Position numbers and translations under genes: made by a program
The notes under the pieces: model-generated
Seen by the model: only the letters and a program-made list of their open reading frames with translations
What the model was told of the DNA's origin: nothing
Databases searched by the model: none
Shown: positions 27,846 through 36,160 of the stretch, one piece after another
Numbering within the stretch: position 1 is the stretch's first letter
Layout: each line of letters starts with the position of its first letter
DNA from: KBS-96 sp963722585
GTDB lineage: Bacteria > Acidobacteriota > Terriglobia > Bryobacterales > Bryobacteraceae
DNA length: 64,000 nucleotides
Assembly (NCBI GenBank): GCA_963722585.1
Contig: CAVRNU010000051.1
Span: 8,245 to 72,244 of the forward strand
Direction of reading: 5' to 3'

Positions 27846-28497
27846 GCCTTTACCGTTCCCCACTTCTCATCGAACAGCTCCTTGTTCCGCTCGAAGCTGC
27901 GCGATGTCCACGGATGGCCGCGAAACGTGCTCGTCAAACTTGCATGATCGACATAGCAGCCCTCGAAGACGCCGATCTTAAGCCCGGCGCGCCGGCATGC
28001 CTCGCAGTAATCGAGTCGAGCGAATAGCGCTCGTCGAGCAGGCCGACGCGGTCAATCGTGCGACGCGGAATATAGACGCAAACGAAAGCGATGTGCGGCG
28101 CCTCCCGTAAAGCCGTGCCACCCTGCGGCTTCTGCAATGGCTGGCGGGTGACGTTAGTAACGGCCCCGATGACGCCGAACTCGGGGAACTCGTTCGCCAT
28201 TGATTGCAGCGCCCTGAAGCCTCCGACGGTTCGTAGCAGGGCATCGTCGTTCAGCAGGATGACATCGTCGCGTCCGGCCGCGCGTATGCCGATATTGCAA
28301 TTGCGCGCGAACACGAATGGCTTCACGCCCGGGTGAACAGTCTCGTACAATCCGTCAAGATCCGCGTCGCCGCGAGGCGGCAGGTTGACCCCGTCATCGA
28401 TCACAATGCGCCAGGTCCCTGGCTGCCGGGTACCGACGGCGCGCAGACACGCCTTTAGATTCGTGCGGTTGCGCGAAGGAACGATCACGCTGAACAT
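27842..28497 (-). pseudogene. Glycosyltransferase family 2 protein, one frameshift
   Basis: Starts FSVIVPSRNRTNLKACLRA (GT2 N-terminus), with ILLNDDALLR (about 79-88) as the metal-binding motif. After LLDERY the frame as given goes off; one added T at about 28022 restores RYFARLDYCEACRRAGLKIG and a frame that runs to a TGA at 27842, overlapping the next ATG. Reconstructed length about 218 aa, normal for small GT2 enzymes. The lesion is in a TT run, so a sequencing slip is likely and the gene is probably functional. Confidence 0.75.
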
Positions 28498-28500
28498 GCC

Positions 28501-28719
28501 CTATACTTCGGGCTCTTCGCCTGACTCGAATTCCGCGCTCTCCACGTAAAGATAGATCGACTTGGCGAACGCTTTTCCGTTCTCGTCGAAGACGCGGTCC
28601 CAACCGGTTCCGACGATCCGAGCGTCCGCCGGAATTCTCTCCTCGCACACGGCCGAGCCTGACGCCCTGAGGAACTCGAGCAGCCACGGGCCCGGAATGG
28701 TGAGCCTTTGCGTTTTCAT
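28501..28719 (-). CDS. Small hypothetical phage-operon protein
   Basis: 72 aa from the ATG at 28719, whose first bases overlap the stop of the Cys-rich gene (ATGA). The longer frame to 28863 lacks that coupling. Sequence KTQRLTIPGPWLLEFLRAS then a beta-rich part (DARIVGTGWDRVFDE) and an acidic C-terminus. Three bases separate it from the downstream glycosyltransferase. Not recognised. Confidence 0.55.
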   Translation of the reverse strand: MKTQRLTIPGPWLLEFLRASGSAVCEERIPADARIVGTGWDRVFDENGKAFAKSIYLYVESAEFESGEEPEV

Positions 28720-28919
28720 CCGTCCGCTTTGCGCGGGAACTTGCGCGGCCGCTTCTCTTTCTGGTCCTTCCGCATCCCTCTGTTTTGGCATTCTTCCATC
28801 CAGATCCGGTGATTTATCTCCGAGCGGCAAGCCGCGCGGCCGCACCAAGGTTTCTCCCGCCACTTTCTGATGCCGTCATGGCCGCATTGCGCATAGCAGG
28901 TCTCGCTCGAATCGCTCAC
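28716..28919 (-). CDS. Small Cys-rich protein, possible zinc finger
   Basis: 67 aa from a GTG at 28919 that overlaps the TGA of the PQQ-propeller gene (GTGA). Cysteines at 8, 12, 26, 31 and 45 with His14 and His37 (ETCYAQCGHDG; PWCGRAACRSEINH) suggest a metal-binding fold. The C-terminal third is strongly basic (KDQKEKRPRKFPRK), as in small nucleic-acid-binding phage proteins. Coupled to both neighbours by 4-base overlaps, which fixes the start. Confidence 0.5.
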   Translation of the reverse strand: MSDSSETCYAQCGHDGIRKWREKPWCGRAACRSEINHRIWMEECQNRGMRKDQKEKRPRKFPRKADG

Positions 28920-30675
28920 AAACCGTACACGTCGACGCTCGCCGCATAGGTCGGCACATAGAGCTTTCCGCCGTTCACAACCGGTGGGCAGAACTTGTTG
29001 TACGTATATGTTGGGCTGCTCCACAGCAGCCTGGTCGCGCCCGTGCCGTCCGAGTATTTGCCGAATACCTGCGCGTCATAGGCATAGACGCGGCCCGTTG
29101 TCACCTCGCGATTGGCATCGCCGTCAGGGACGCAAGCCCAAAGGACTCCGTTTTCGTTGCCTTTCGCCGACAGGCACATCATACCGCCGGGCATGCCTCC
29201 TGGTGGAACGGGCGATTGCGCCGAAGCCATCTCCGCGCTGTTCGCGAGAAACTCGACCTGGCCGGCCGCATGCACGCTCCACACGCGCAGGTTGCCGTTC
29301 TCGCCCCAGCAATAAAGCTGCGGCCCGTTCGTGCCGTTCCAATAGACCGGCGTCGAATGCATATGATGAGTGCGGTTGAAGTAGAGCTGGTTGAGGTTGG
29401 CGATATTCGCGGGCGCGGCATCGGCGCTGTAGCCGGGAAAGAACGTGAACCACTGCGGTGGAGTTTTCAATTTCGCGTAGTTAGCCGCCGGATTCTTTTG
29501 CAAGTCGGCGAGCGTGCTCTTGCCCATCGAGCGCCAGCCGAGAACGTACAGGATGCCGTCTTTGCCGGCGCCTAAGACGAGCTGCAGCTCCGGAATGAGC
29601 GTGATGCCGCCCGAGCCGAGATCCATGTCGTCCCAATCGCCGCCGCGGGCAGAGTCGAGGAATGGCGACCACCAGTCGACGGGCGTGATGGACTTCCCAT
29701 CGTAGTGCAGCTTGATGAAGCACTCGCCGAAGTTCTGAACGCCATCGAACGAACCATTGCCGGTGATCGCGTATAGGTAGCCCTGCGCATCGGCCGCGAG
29801 GCCTTGGCCGGCCATCCAGATGCCAGCGCCCGATCCGGTAGGCGTCGAATTCCATTCGGTCACGATTCCCCAGGAAGCGACATCGATCGCGGTGACGTAG
29901 CCGTGTGCGCCGTTCGCGGTCTCCTGGATCGTGCCCCACGGGATGAAGATGGTTTTCACGCCTGCGATGTTCGTGAGCACCAGACTGGCGCGCTGCTTGC
30001 GCTGCGTTGGCCCGGCCTGGTCGAGCGCGATAGCCTGCGGATCTCCGCGGCGTTCGCTAGCGAGATCTCGTGCAGCTGGTGTCGTCCTTTGGCGGCGGTG
30101 CCGTCGGGGCTAGACCACGTGAGGACGTAGAGCGTCGAGCCGTCGATCACGCCCGTCGACAGGATGCCCCAGTGATCGTTGATGAGCCAGCCGTCGATCT
30201 GGCTCGTCCCCGTGATCGGCGTGCCGAGATGCATCATCCAGAGAGTCGCGCCAGTGTTCGCATCGAACGCGTAGATCTGGTTCGCCATGGTCGTGCAGAC
30301 GCAGAGATCATGCACGCTCCCATTCGAGAGCTTCACCCGCGGCGCGAACAGTGGCTGCGCTTCGATGCCGCGCTTGTCGTCCGGGAGCGCGAGCGAGAAG
30401 AGCTTACGCAGGGGTGTCTTCGAGATCGCCGCCGGCGTGAGCACTGCTTCGTTCAGATAGGCGCCGTGCCGGAGGTTGTTGGCCGACCTGGTGACGACGG
30501 GCTGAATGACGCCGCTTGGAGAAGCGCCGCGGGCGGTTATGCGGGCTTTCGCCGCTTCGCCGGCGTTGTCGACGTTGCCCAGCCGCGGCATGTCGTCGAG
30601 GTTGGTTGGCTTGCCCGTCGATTGCGCGAGCAGCGGCGCGGAGACGGAGGCAATAAGAAAATCGCGGCGGTTCAT
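28916..30675 (-). pseudogene. PQQ-type beta-propeller protein with Tat signal, one frameshift
   Basis: About 586 aa from the ATG at 30675 (ATGA with the amylase stop). The N-terminus MNRRDFLIASVSAPLLAQ is a twin-arginine leader. Repeats such as IYAFDANTGATLW, LYAITGNGSF, ILYVLGWRSM and LYVPTYAASVDVYG are blades of an outer-membrane-assembly/PQQ-like propeller. The frames join near 30047 if one G is added (ANAAGDPQAIALDQAG). Enzymatic PQQ dehydrogenase residues were not recognised, so it may be a binding or scaffold propeller. An exported propeller inside a phage operon is unusual. Confidence 0.7.
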
Positions 30676-32378
30676 AGCGTCTCCGGCGCTAAATAGGTGA
30701 CGGCAACCGTGAACGGGACCGGCGCCGTTTCCGTCGGGAGCGCCTTCACTTGGAGCGTGTACCAGCCTTTCGCGGTAGTCGAACCTTCCAACCCCTGTTT
30801 CTCGCCGCTGCTGGTCAGGCGTAAGGCGATAGAGGCGCCGCTCGGTTCGAGGATGCGCCACGAGACGGCCGGCACGCCGACCTGCGGGCCGATTTGGATC
30901 AGACTACTATTGGTGCACCAGAGCCGCTGCACGGTCGACCAGCTCGCGCCCGCCGGCGGAATGTCGAGGTCGTCCGCGCCTTCGAAGATTTGCGTAGTTG
31001 GTCCGCCACGCACAGCGTTCGGCTCATCGAAGCCGGCCCGCGAGAAGCAACAATAGCCGCGGCCGTTGTCGTTCGGCGGAATGTAGATCGTGACTGCGCC
31101 GTTCTCGTCGGTCCATTGGTCCCACGTGTTGCCCGTGTAATCGTGCAAATGGACGTTGGGACCGAACGCGGTCTGCACCGAGACGGTCTTCCACCCGCCC
31201 CAGACATCGTTGTTCAGCCCCACCAGGAGCCCTGGCGAACTCAGCCGTTCGTACACAACGAATTGATATTCGGCATGCCGCCAGGCGGTGAATCCGTTGG
31301 CGAGATGCTCGTGAATCCAGATGAGGTTGTCGATCCAGGGCTTGAGACCGTAGCAATATTTGTCGGTCGAGTAGTCGCGGTAGTAGACCGAAGGCCAGCC
31401 TTCGGACGTCAAGATGAACGCATAGCCCAGCAGCTTGTTGTAGATGACCGCGCCAAAGCCGTCCGTGTCGCTGTCGGCGTTCTCGATGAAGGTGACGGCG
31501 TACATGCCCCACGGATAGCCGAAGGAAGCGAGGCCGGTCGATTCAAGCTGCGTCATGTCCCACTTCGAGCCGTTGTTGCACATGCTCTCGAAGTTGTATT
31601 TGACGCTGAAATCGTAGGCGTAGCAGCGCATGTCTGTCGCGCCGACCCACCACTGGAGCGTCGAGCGGTTGCCGTCGGCGTATTCGCCGATCGCCGGCTT
31701 GCCGGCCATGGCTTTGGCGTTTGCCCAGTTCTTGATGGTCGCGAGCGCCTGCCCTTTCGTGTCGTCATTGCGGCAGCCATCAAGATCGAGGCGGCTGTAG
31801 AGCCAGTCGCCCGCGTCAATGAGCCCGTTCAGCACGTAGTCTTTGGGAATCGCATTGATGGGGCAGAACTCGTCGCCAAAGCCGAAATCGTCGCTAACCG
31901 GTCCGTCAATGGGATCACGCGGAACGCCGCCTGGCGTGGTGCAGCTGCAAAAGCACTGCGGGTCTTTCGGGAAGCGGCCGGCTGTTGATCCGCTGGCGGC
32001 AGAGTAGCGATAGACGCCCTTGTCGCCGCCGTACCTCTGGTGCGGGACCCAATCGGCGATTAGCTGGAGTCCATTGGCCTTCGCGATCGCACACATGCGC
32101 TGCAGTCGCTCGGCCGAGCCGAACCGCGTGGGCTTCTCCTCCGAACCGAGATCATACTCGTTGAATACGCCGTAGCCGTCCGACGACGGCGAGTCGCCGC
32201 CAATTGTCATCGAGATTGGCGGCAGCTGGAGTGTCTTGAAGCCCGCCTCGGCCAATGCCTTGCACTGCGAGGCGATGTGATCGTACCACCAAGGATCGCC
32301 ATCTCCGTCACTCGGCGCGGGAACGGAAATCGTCGGATTCGCCTGCCGTCGATAGGCAGCTTGTAGAATGACGCCCAC
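30672..32378 (-). CDS. GH13 alpha-amylase-like protein in the phage operon
   Basis: 568 aa, intact. TIM-barrel signs: region I LIADWVPHQR (107-116), region II DGCRNDDTKG with the likely nucleophile Asp205, region III AIGEYADG with acid/base Glu232, region IV FIENADSD with Asp302. The usual His of the NHD motif is Ala301, which may lower or change activity. Residues from about 480 form a beta-rich C-terminal domain (WRILEPSGASIALRLTSS). No signal peptide is seen at the N-terminus (GVILQAAYRRQANP), although cysteines are many. The family hydrolyses or transfers alpha-glucans. Coupled to the propeller gene by ATGA. It could be a virion-borne glycan depolymerase; that is inference. Confidence 0.8.
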   Translation of the reverse strand: MGVILQAAYRRQANPTISVPAPSDGDGDPWWYDHIASQCKALAEAGFKTLQLPPISMTIGGDSPSSDGYGVFNEYDLGSEEKPTRFGSAERLQRMCAIAKANGLQLIADWVPHQRYGGDKGVYRYSAASGSTAGRFPKDPQCFCSCTTPGGVPRDPIDGPVSDDFGFGDEFCPINAIPKDYVLNGLIDAGDWLYSRLDLDGCRNDDTKGQALATIKNWANAKAMAGKPAIGEYADGNRSTLQWWVGATDMRCYAYDFSVKYNFESMCNNGSKWDMTQLESTGLASFGYPWGMYAVTFIENADSDTDGFGAVIYNKLLGYAFILTSEGWPSVYYRDYSTDKYCYGLKPWIDNLIWIHEHLANGFTAWRHAEYQFVVYERLSSPGLLVGLNNDVWGGWKTVSVQTAFGPNVHLHDYTGNTWDQWTDENGAVTIYIPPNDNGRGYCCFSRAGFDEPNAVRGGPTTQIFEGADDLDIPPAGASWSTVQRLWCTNSSLIQIGPQVGVPAVSWRILEPSGASIALRLTSSGEKQGLEGSTTAKGWYTLQVKALPTETAPVPFTVAVTYLAPETL

Positions 32379-32406
32379 TGAAAAGGACCTCCAGTTTGGT
32401 GTTTAA

Positions 32407-33062
32407 CTACCCTTCAATAGCCTCGAAGAAAGACTGCGGGAACTCCGTCTTCGCGATCAGCGGCCAGTTGTTCTGCCCGATCCGCTGCGCACTCGAGGTG
32501 TTCGCGCCGTGCACGCGAGCGATCAGCATCTGCCGACCTTCAGCCGAGGCGATGCCGCCGGCCTTCTGCGCTTCGAGGACGATGGCGTTGTCCTCTGCGA
32601 CGCTGATGTTCGGGAACTTGTGCGCGGCCCAGAACTCGCGCCGGTAGCACATAGACGCGCCGCACGCGTACCCGGACGGCCCGGTCCAGCGGTAACCAAG
32701 GTCGTTGCGCTCATCCCAGAACAGCAGCGAATGGTAGCCGGTCATCGGCTTGCCCGATGCCGCCAGGCGCTCGGCCTGGTCACCGATGCGGTCCGGCGCG
32801 CTCCAGTCGTCAGAATCCCAGTGGATGATGATGTCGCCTCGGGCTGCGTCGCAGAGCGCGTTGCGCTTCGCCCCGATTAGCAAACGTGGCCAACGGAAGT
32901 AGCTCACTCCGGGACGCACTGGCGGGCTCTCGAAACGACGGATCGTCCTCATCGTCGAGTATGACCAGCTCGCGCGGCTCGTAGGTCTGTTCCAGGAAGC
33001 ATTCGAGCGCCACTCGCGAGAGCACGGGCCGGCTGCGTGTCGGTGATGGCGGAAGCCAGCAT
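32407..33062 (-). pseudogene. Glycosyltransferase family 2 protein, two frameshifts
   Basis: Reading from the ATG at 33062: MLASAITDT, then (shift near 33030) RPVLSRVALECFLEQTYEP and VILDDEDDP, then (shift near 32940) PPVRPGVSYFRWPRLLIGAKRN through IIIHWDSDDW and YACGASMCYRREFW to the stop at 32407. GT2 motifs are the first DD and the DSDD metal site. About 218 aa after repair. Both lesions are small indels. It is the first gene of the long leftward operon, 28 bases upstream of the amylase gene. Substrate unknown. Confidence 0.7.
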
Positions 33063-33295
33063 CACTTCAAACAGGCGGCGAGATTCATGGCGTTATCCTC
33101 GCGGAATCAAAGCTCGCAAAAGGACTACCGCTGAATGGCGTTACCCGCAGCGCCCGCTTAAGCTCGTGAGGAAGTAGTCCCCGCTGTGTTTAAAAGAGTC
33201 CTTTTGTGATCCCTCTTCCCCCGCATCCCTTCCCCGTTATCGGGGTATGGCCTGCTGGAGTGAGGCCGTTCACATTCTGTGTTAGCCTGCCCTCT

Positions 33296-33595
33296 ATGAA
33301 AACAGACACCTACAGCAAGATCGTTCTCACTGTGATAGCGTTTTTGTTGGTTGCCCTCGTAATGCGGCCAAGCGCTCAATCTGTCCATGCTGCCGCAGCA
33401 GCCAAATATTCGTATGGGTGGTACAGATCGGGAGGGTTTGACAAGTCAGCAATGGACGATACCATGAAGTACCTAGAGCAAGAGTCCAACGCCGGCTGTG
33501 AAGTGATAACTGCATTGCCGATTGCAGGTACCCGGGTCGACAACGTCGCAATGGGCACCGTCAATATTCTCTACATCTGCCGTAAACCACAATAG
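33296..33595 (+). CDS. Small exported protein
   Basis: 99 aa from the ATG at 33296 (the longer frame to 33206 lacks support). A membrane/signal segment lies at residues 10-30 (IVLTVIAFLLVALVMRPSAQ), followed by a small domain with SYGWYRSGGFDKSAMDDTM and one Cys pair (NAGCEVI ... ILYICRK). The start KTDTYSKIVLTVIAF resembles a family of short anchored proteins that I associate with Acidobacteria; function unknown. It is divergent from the phage-type operon, so 33063-33295 should hold promoters for both directions. Confidence 0.7.
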   Translation: MKTDTYSKIVLTVIAFLLVALVMRPSAQSVHAAAAAKYSYGWYRSGGFDKSAMDDTMKYLEQESNAGCEVITALPIAGTRVDNVAMGTVNILYICRKPQ

Positions 33596-34228
33596 ACGCG
33601 CTTTTCCCCGTTTCATTATGGGTAAGTTCTGAGACTTCGTCCTTGCGTGGAGAAGTTAATGGCTAGCTTCCCCAGTCGCGCCTTGTTTCGCCGTTGACCT
33701 GCGCGAATTGTTCTTTCAGTCGCGTACACAGCCACATGCACTTGCAAGAGAACGATTATTCTCAGGCTCACATCGGGCGGGTGTGCACACAGGGTGATAT
33801 CCACGAGCGCACTTCCCCGATGAGCACCCCTTGTCACCGTACACGGCTGGCTCAAGAGGCCCCGTTCCAAGCTTGCATGCGTAATTTGGATTTGGGGCAA
33901 TTGAGCAAGTCAACGCCGGTGGCGGGGCGGAGGTGGATGGGGCGGGCGCGGTGGAGCAGGAGGCGGGCTCGGGGGATTAAATGCTGCGAGAACTACCCCA
34001 GCGTAAGGAGCCATCGCCGGCACGCGAGACGCGCCTTCGTATTTAATGCTTCCTGCACCGACGTTTTTGCCATCGGGGCTCCAGACGACCCCGTATTGAT
34101 TCGGATTGCCGCGGATGTTCGAAAACGCCGTGAGGACGCCGTTCGAGTACGAAATCATGGCGGCGATTGGTGAAATACCCGAGTAAACGACGGAACCTCC
34201 ACCAAGGTTGCTTATTGTCGCCGCCGCT

Positions 34229-34236
34229 AGACAGCT
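34229..34236. repeat. Target site duplication of IS1595, left copy
   Basis: AGACAGCT; the other copy is at 35268-35275. It lies inside codons of the interrupted secreted-protein gene. Confidence 0.85.
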
Positions 34237-35267
34237 TCTGCTTATCCGGTTGACTCAGCAAGCCCCAATAAGTTGTGGTTGAGATCCTTGGCTCCCCGGA
34301 TCTGCTGGTACTCGGTTGATTTGCGGCCGGTTCCGAGGCCAAGGAGGGTCTGAAATGCGGCTGCGGGTGTTTTGCGCCGGTTGTGCCGGAAGACGAACTC
34401 GTCGAGGTAGACCTGGAGTTGAGGCTTACTCACCCCGTGGTAGGTGCCGACCAGCCATTGCTGGAGGTTTCCAATGGCGCGATCGGCAAGTGGGACAGCT
34501 GACTTGGCGCCTTTACGGAGTTCGGATCTCATCGGTTGAGGGCGGGCGATGTGTTTGAACCCAGCTTCCGCGAGACCCTCAAAGCTCTTGAGGCCATCCG
34601 TGTAGATGGTCGAGCCGGGAGAGACGTTTTGGTTGAGGAAGGGGAGGATTGTACGGGCCTTGAAATCTGGGATCACTTTCATTCGGACTCGCCCCGAACC
34701 CCTGCCGCGCTTTTCCACCGCTACCAGAACCAGGGCCGCTCGTCGCCCCTTAAGCTGTCGGCTTCCGCGGAGACCGGCCTGCTCGCCGCCAACCCACGTT
34801 TCGTCAACTTCTACCTTGCCGTGCAGCGGCTCCCGAGCTACATTCACCATGGCCCGGCGGAGTTTGTGAAGCATCATCCAGGCGGTCTCGTAACAGGACA
34901 GACCCAGTTGTCGCTGTAGGAGCAAAGCAGACAAACCGCGCTTATCGGTGGCCATCAGATAGGCGGCCCAGAACCAATGGGTCAGCGGGATCTTGGTCCT
35001 ATGAAGAACCGTCCCGGCCGTCAGCGAGACTTGGTGACGGCAACCGGCACACTGTCGCCGTCGTTGGTTCACCAATTCGTACGCTCGCCGATGTCCGCAT
35101 CGGGGACAAACGAAGCCATCCTGCCAGCGACAGGCCGCGAGGTACTGTTGGCAGGCTTCCTCGGTTGCGAAGTCATTTTGAAACTGCCGCAGCGTCTTGG
35201 GAAACGGCGGTCTGGGCACCCCTCCACGCTACCTATTGGGGCTTGCTGAGTCAACCAGATAAGCAGG
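34237..35267 (-). mobile_element. IS1595 family insertion sequence, complete
   Basis: 1,031 bp. Terminal inverted repeats of 34 bases with two mismatches (34237-34270 and 35234-35267; core GGTTGACTCAGCAAGCCCC). Both sides carry the 8-base direct repeat AGACAGCT (34229-34236 and 35268-35275), the usual target duplication length for IS1595. A single intact transposase fills it. The intact copy, its perfect duplication and the restorable target gene show recent activity. Confidence 0.9.
34242..35219 (-). CDS. IS1595 family transposase
   Basis: 325 aa. An N-terminal zinc ribbon (FVCPRCGHRRAYEL and RRQCAGCRHQ, about residues 36-63) is followed by the DDE nuclease domain: VEVDETWVGGE (about 136-146, first Asp), STIYTDGLKSFEG (about 203-215, second Asp) and the HNRR segment near 275. 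This is the arrangement of the ISXO2-like transposases of IS1595. The stop lies within the left terminal repeat. Intact, so probably active. Confidence 0.9.
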   Translation of the reverse strand: MPRPPFPKTLRQFQNDFATEEACQQYLAACRWQDGFVCPRCGHRRAYELVNQRRRQCAGCRHQVSLTAGTVLHRTKIPLTHWFWAAYLMATDKRGLSALLLQRQLGLSCYETAWMMLHKLRRAMVNVAREPLHGKVEVDETWVGGEQAGLRGSRQLKGRRAALVLVAVEKRGRGSGRVRMKVIPDFKARTILPFLNQNVSPGSTIYTDGLKSFEGLAEAGFKHIARPQPMRSELRKGAKSAVPLADRAIGNLQQWLVGTYHGVSKPQLQVYLDEFVFRHNRRKTPAAAFQTLLGLGTGRKSTEYQQIRGAKDLNHNLLGLAESTG

Positions 35268-35314
35268 AGACAGCTGGCTGCTGCCAGACACAACATAGAA
35301 ATGAGCCTCTTCAT

Positions 35315-36160
35315 AAACCATTTCCTTCGCCTGCTTTCGAACCCGTGACGACCTCAGCGGGTCTGCAAGTTACAGATTCTATGTTGCTCCACGTCCCAAC
35401 ATTGCCACGAATGCCGTAGACCATTGCACGCTATTGCACGCTGACCATCTTTGCGGAGGGACTGATCCGACGTCTGGCTCTCTCGCCGGGAAGGCGATTT
35501 CCGCCGAGCGCTCCAGATGAAGGCTAACGCCAAGGCGGGATTTATGTCTCAGAAGCCCGTTTGAACGTAGCCGCTTTGCGGCAGGCGCGTTCTAGCAGCA
35601 TTTTGGTTTGTCACGCGGTTGCCTGACCAGCGAATCCGTGGTAGCGTCACAGCAGAATGGCCAACGGGTTGGGTCTTTCGCACTCCCAAACGCGCCAAAA
35701 CAGATCGAAATCGATCAATCCCCATCAAGCAACCGTCGTGCCAAACCGACGGCGGCCTAGTTCAAACATCGTTATCGGAAATGCTCGGGCATTCCAGATT
35801 GCTCCACGCCCATGCTTTCGGCGTCCGAGCACTTCCGATCAACGCTAATGGTTTCTCGCTCGCCTCACTGCGACGAGCCTCTTCGCTGGGGACACGCAAG
35901 TAGATTCAGTGATTACCCCTTATTGCGGGAAGCAAAGGTTAGGATACCGGACGAGACGGGCTCGCGCTTCCTCCGTGCCACCGATCTTCAAACGGAACTG
36001 TCGTACCGCCCGACTTGCACATCTTCTGTTTCGGTCTGTGACGATTGCCGCCAAGGCCCTCCGGGCACCTATCCTGCGGCGCGATCCGTGGCAGCGGCGC
36101 CACCTATGCGCTTCTTAGATGTGAAAAGCGAATAGATCGCCGCGCTTCCGACGTCTCGTG
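35315..36160. other. Intergenic stretch with no supported gene
   Basis: Some 850 bases. The plus-strand frames at 35619-35903 and 35812-36135 have unusual composition (many Arg, Ser, Pro) and no ribosome site, so I do not call them. The interval should hold the promoter of the IS-interrupted gene at 35314. No tRNA-like fold or repeat array was noticed. Confidence 0.5.

Larger units (their letters stand above)
33910..35314 (-). pseudogene. Secreted protein gene interrupted by IS1595
   Basis: The start is at 35314 (MKRLISMLCLAAASCL, a signal peptide), cut after 47 bases by the IS at 34237-35267. Removing the IS and one copy of the 8-base target repeat joins 35268-35314 to 33910-34228 in frame (366 bases, 121 aa): the junction reads SCLAAATISNLGGGSVVYSG and continues through QYGVVWSPDGKNVG to a Pro-rich tail (SPPPAPPRPPHPPPPRHRR). 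So the insertion is recent and precise. The protein is exported; the fold is not recognised, and the Pro-rich tail could span or stick to the cell wall or outer membrane. Confidence 0.75.

Noticed and set aside
30894..31988. 364-aa plus-strand frame
   Set aside because: Antisense shadow of the GH13 gene, whose catalytic motifs are clear on the other strand.
34536..34919. Plus-strand frame inside IS1595
   Set aside because: Shadow of the transposase; IS1595 elements of this type have one gene.
35619..36135. Two overlapping plus-strand frames of 94 and 107 aa
   Set aside because: No recognisable motifs, no ribosome site, composition unlike the neighbouring coding sequence.
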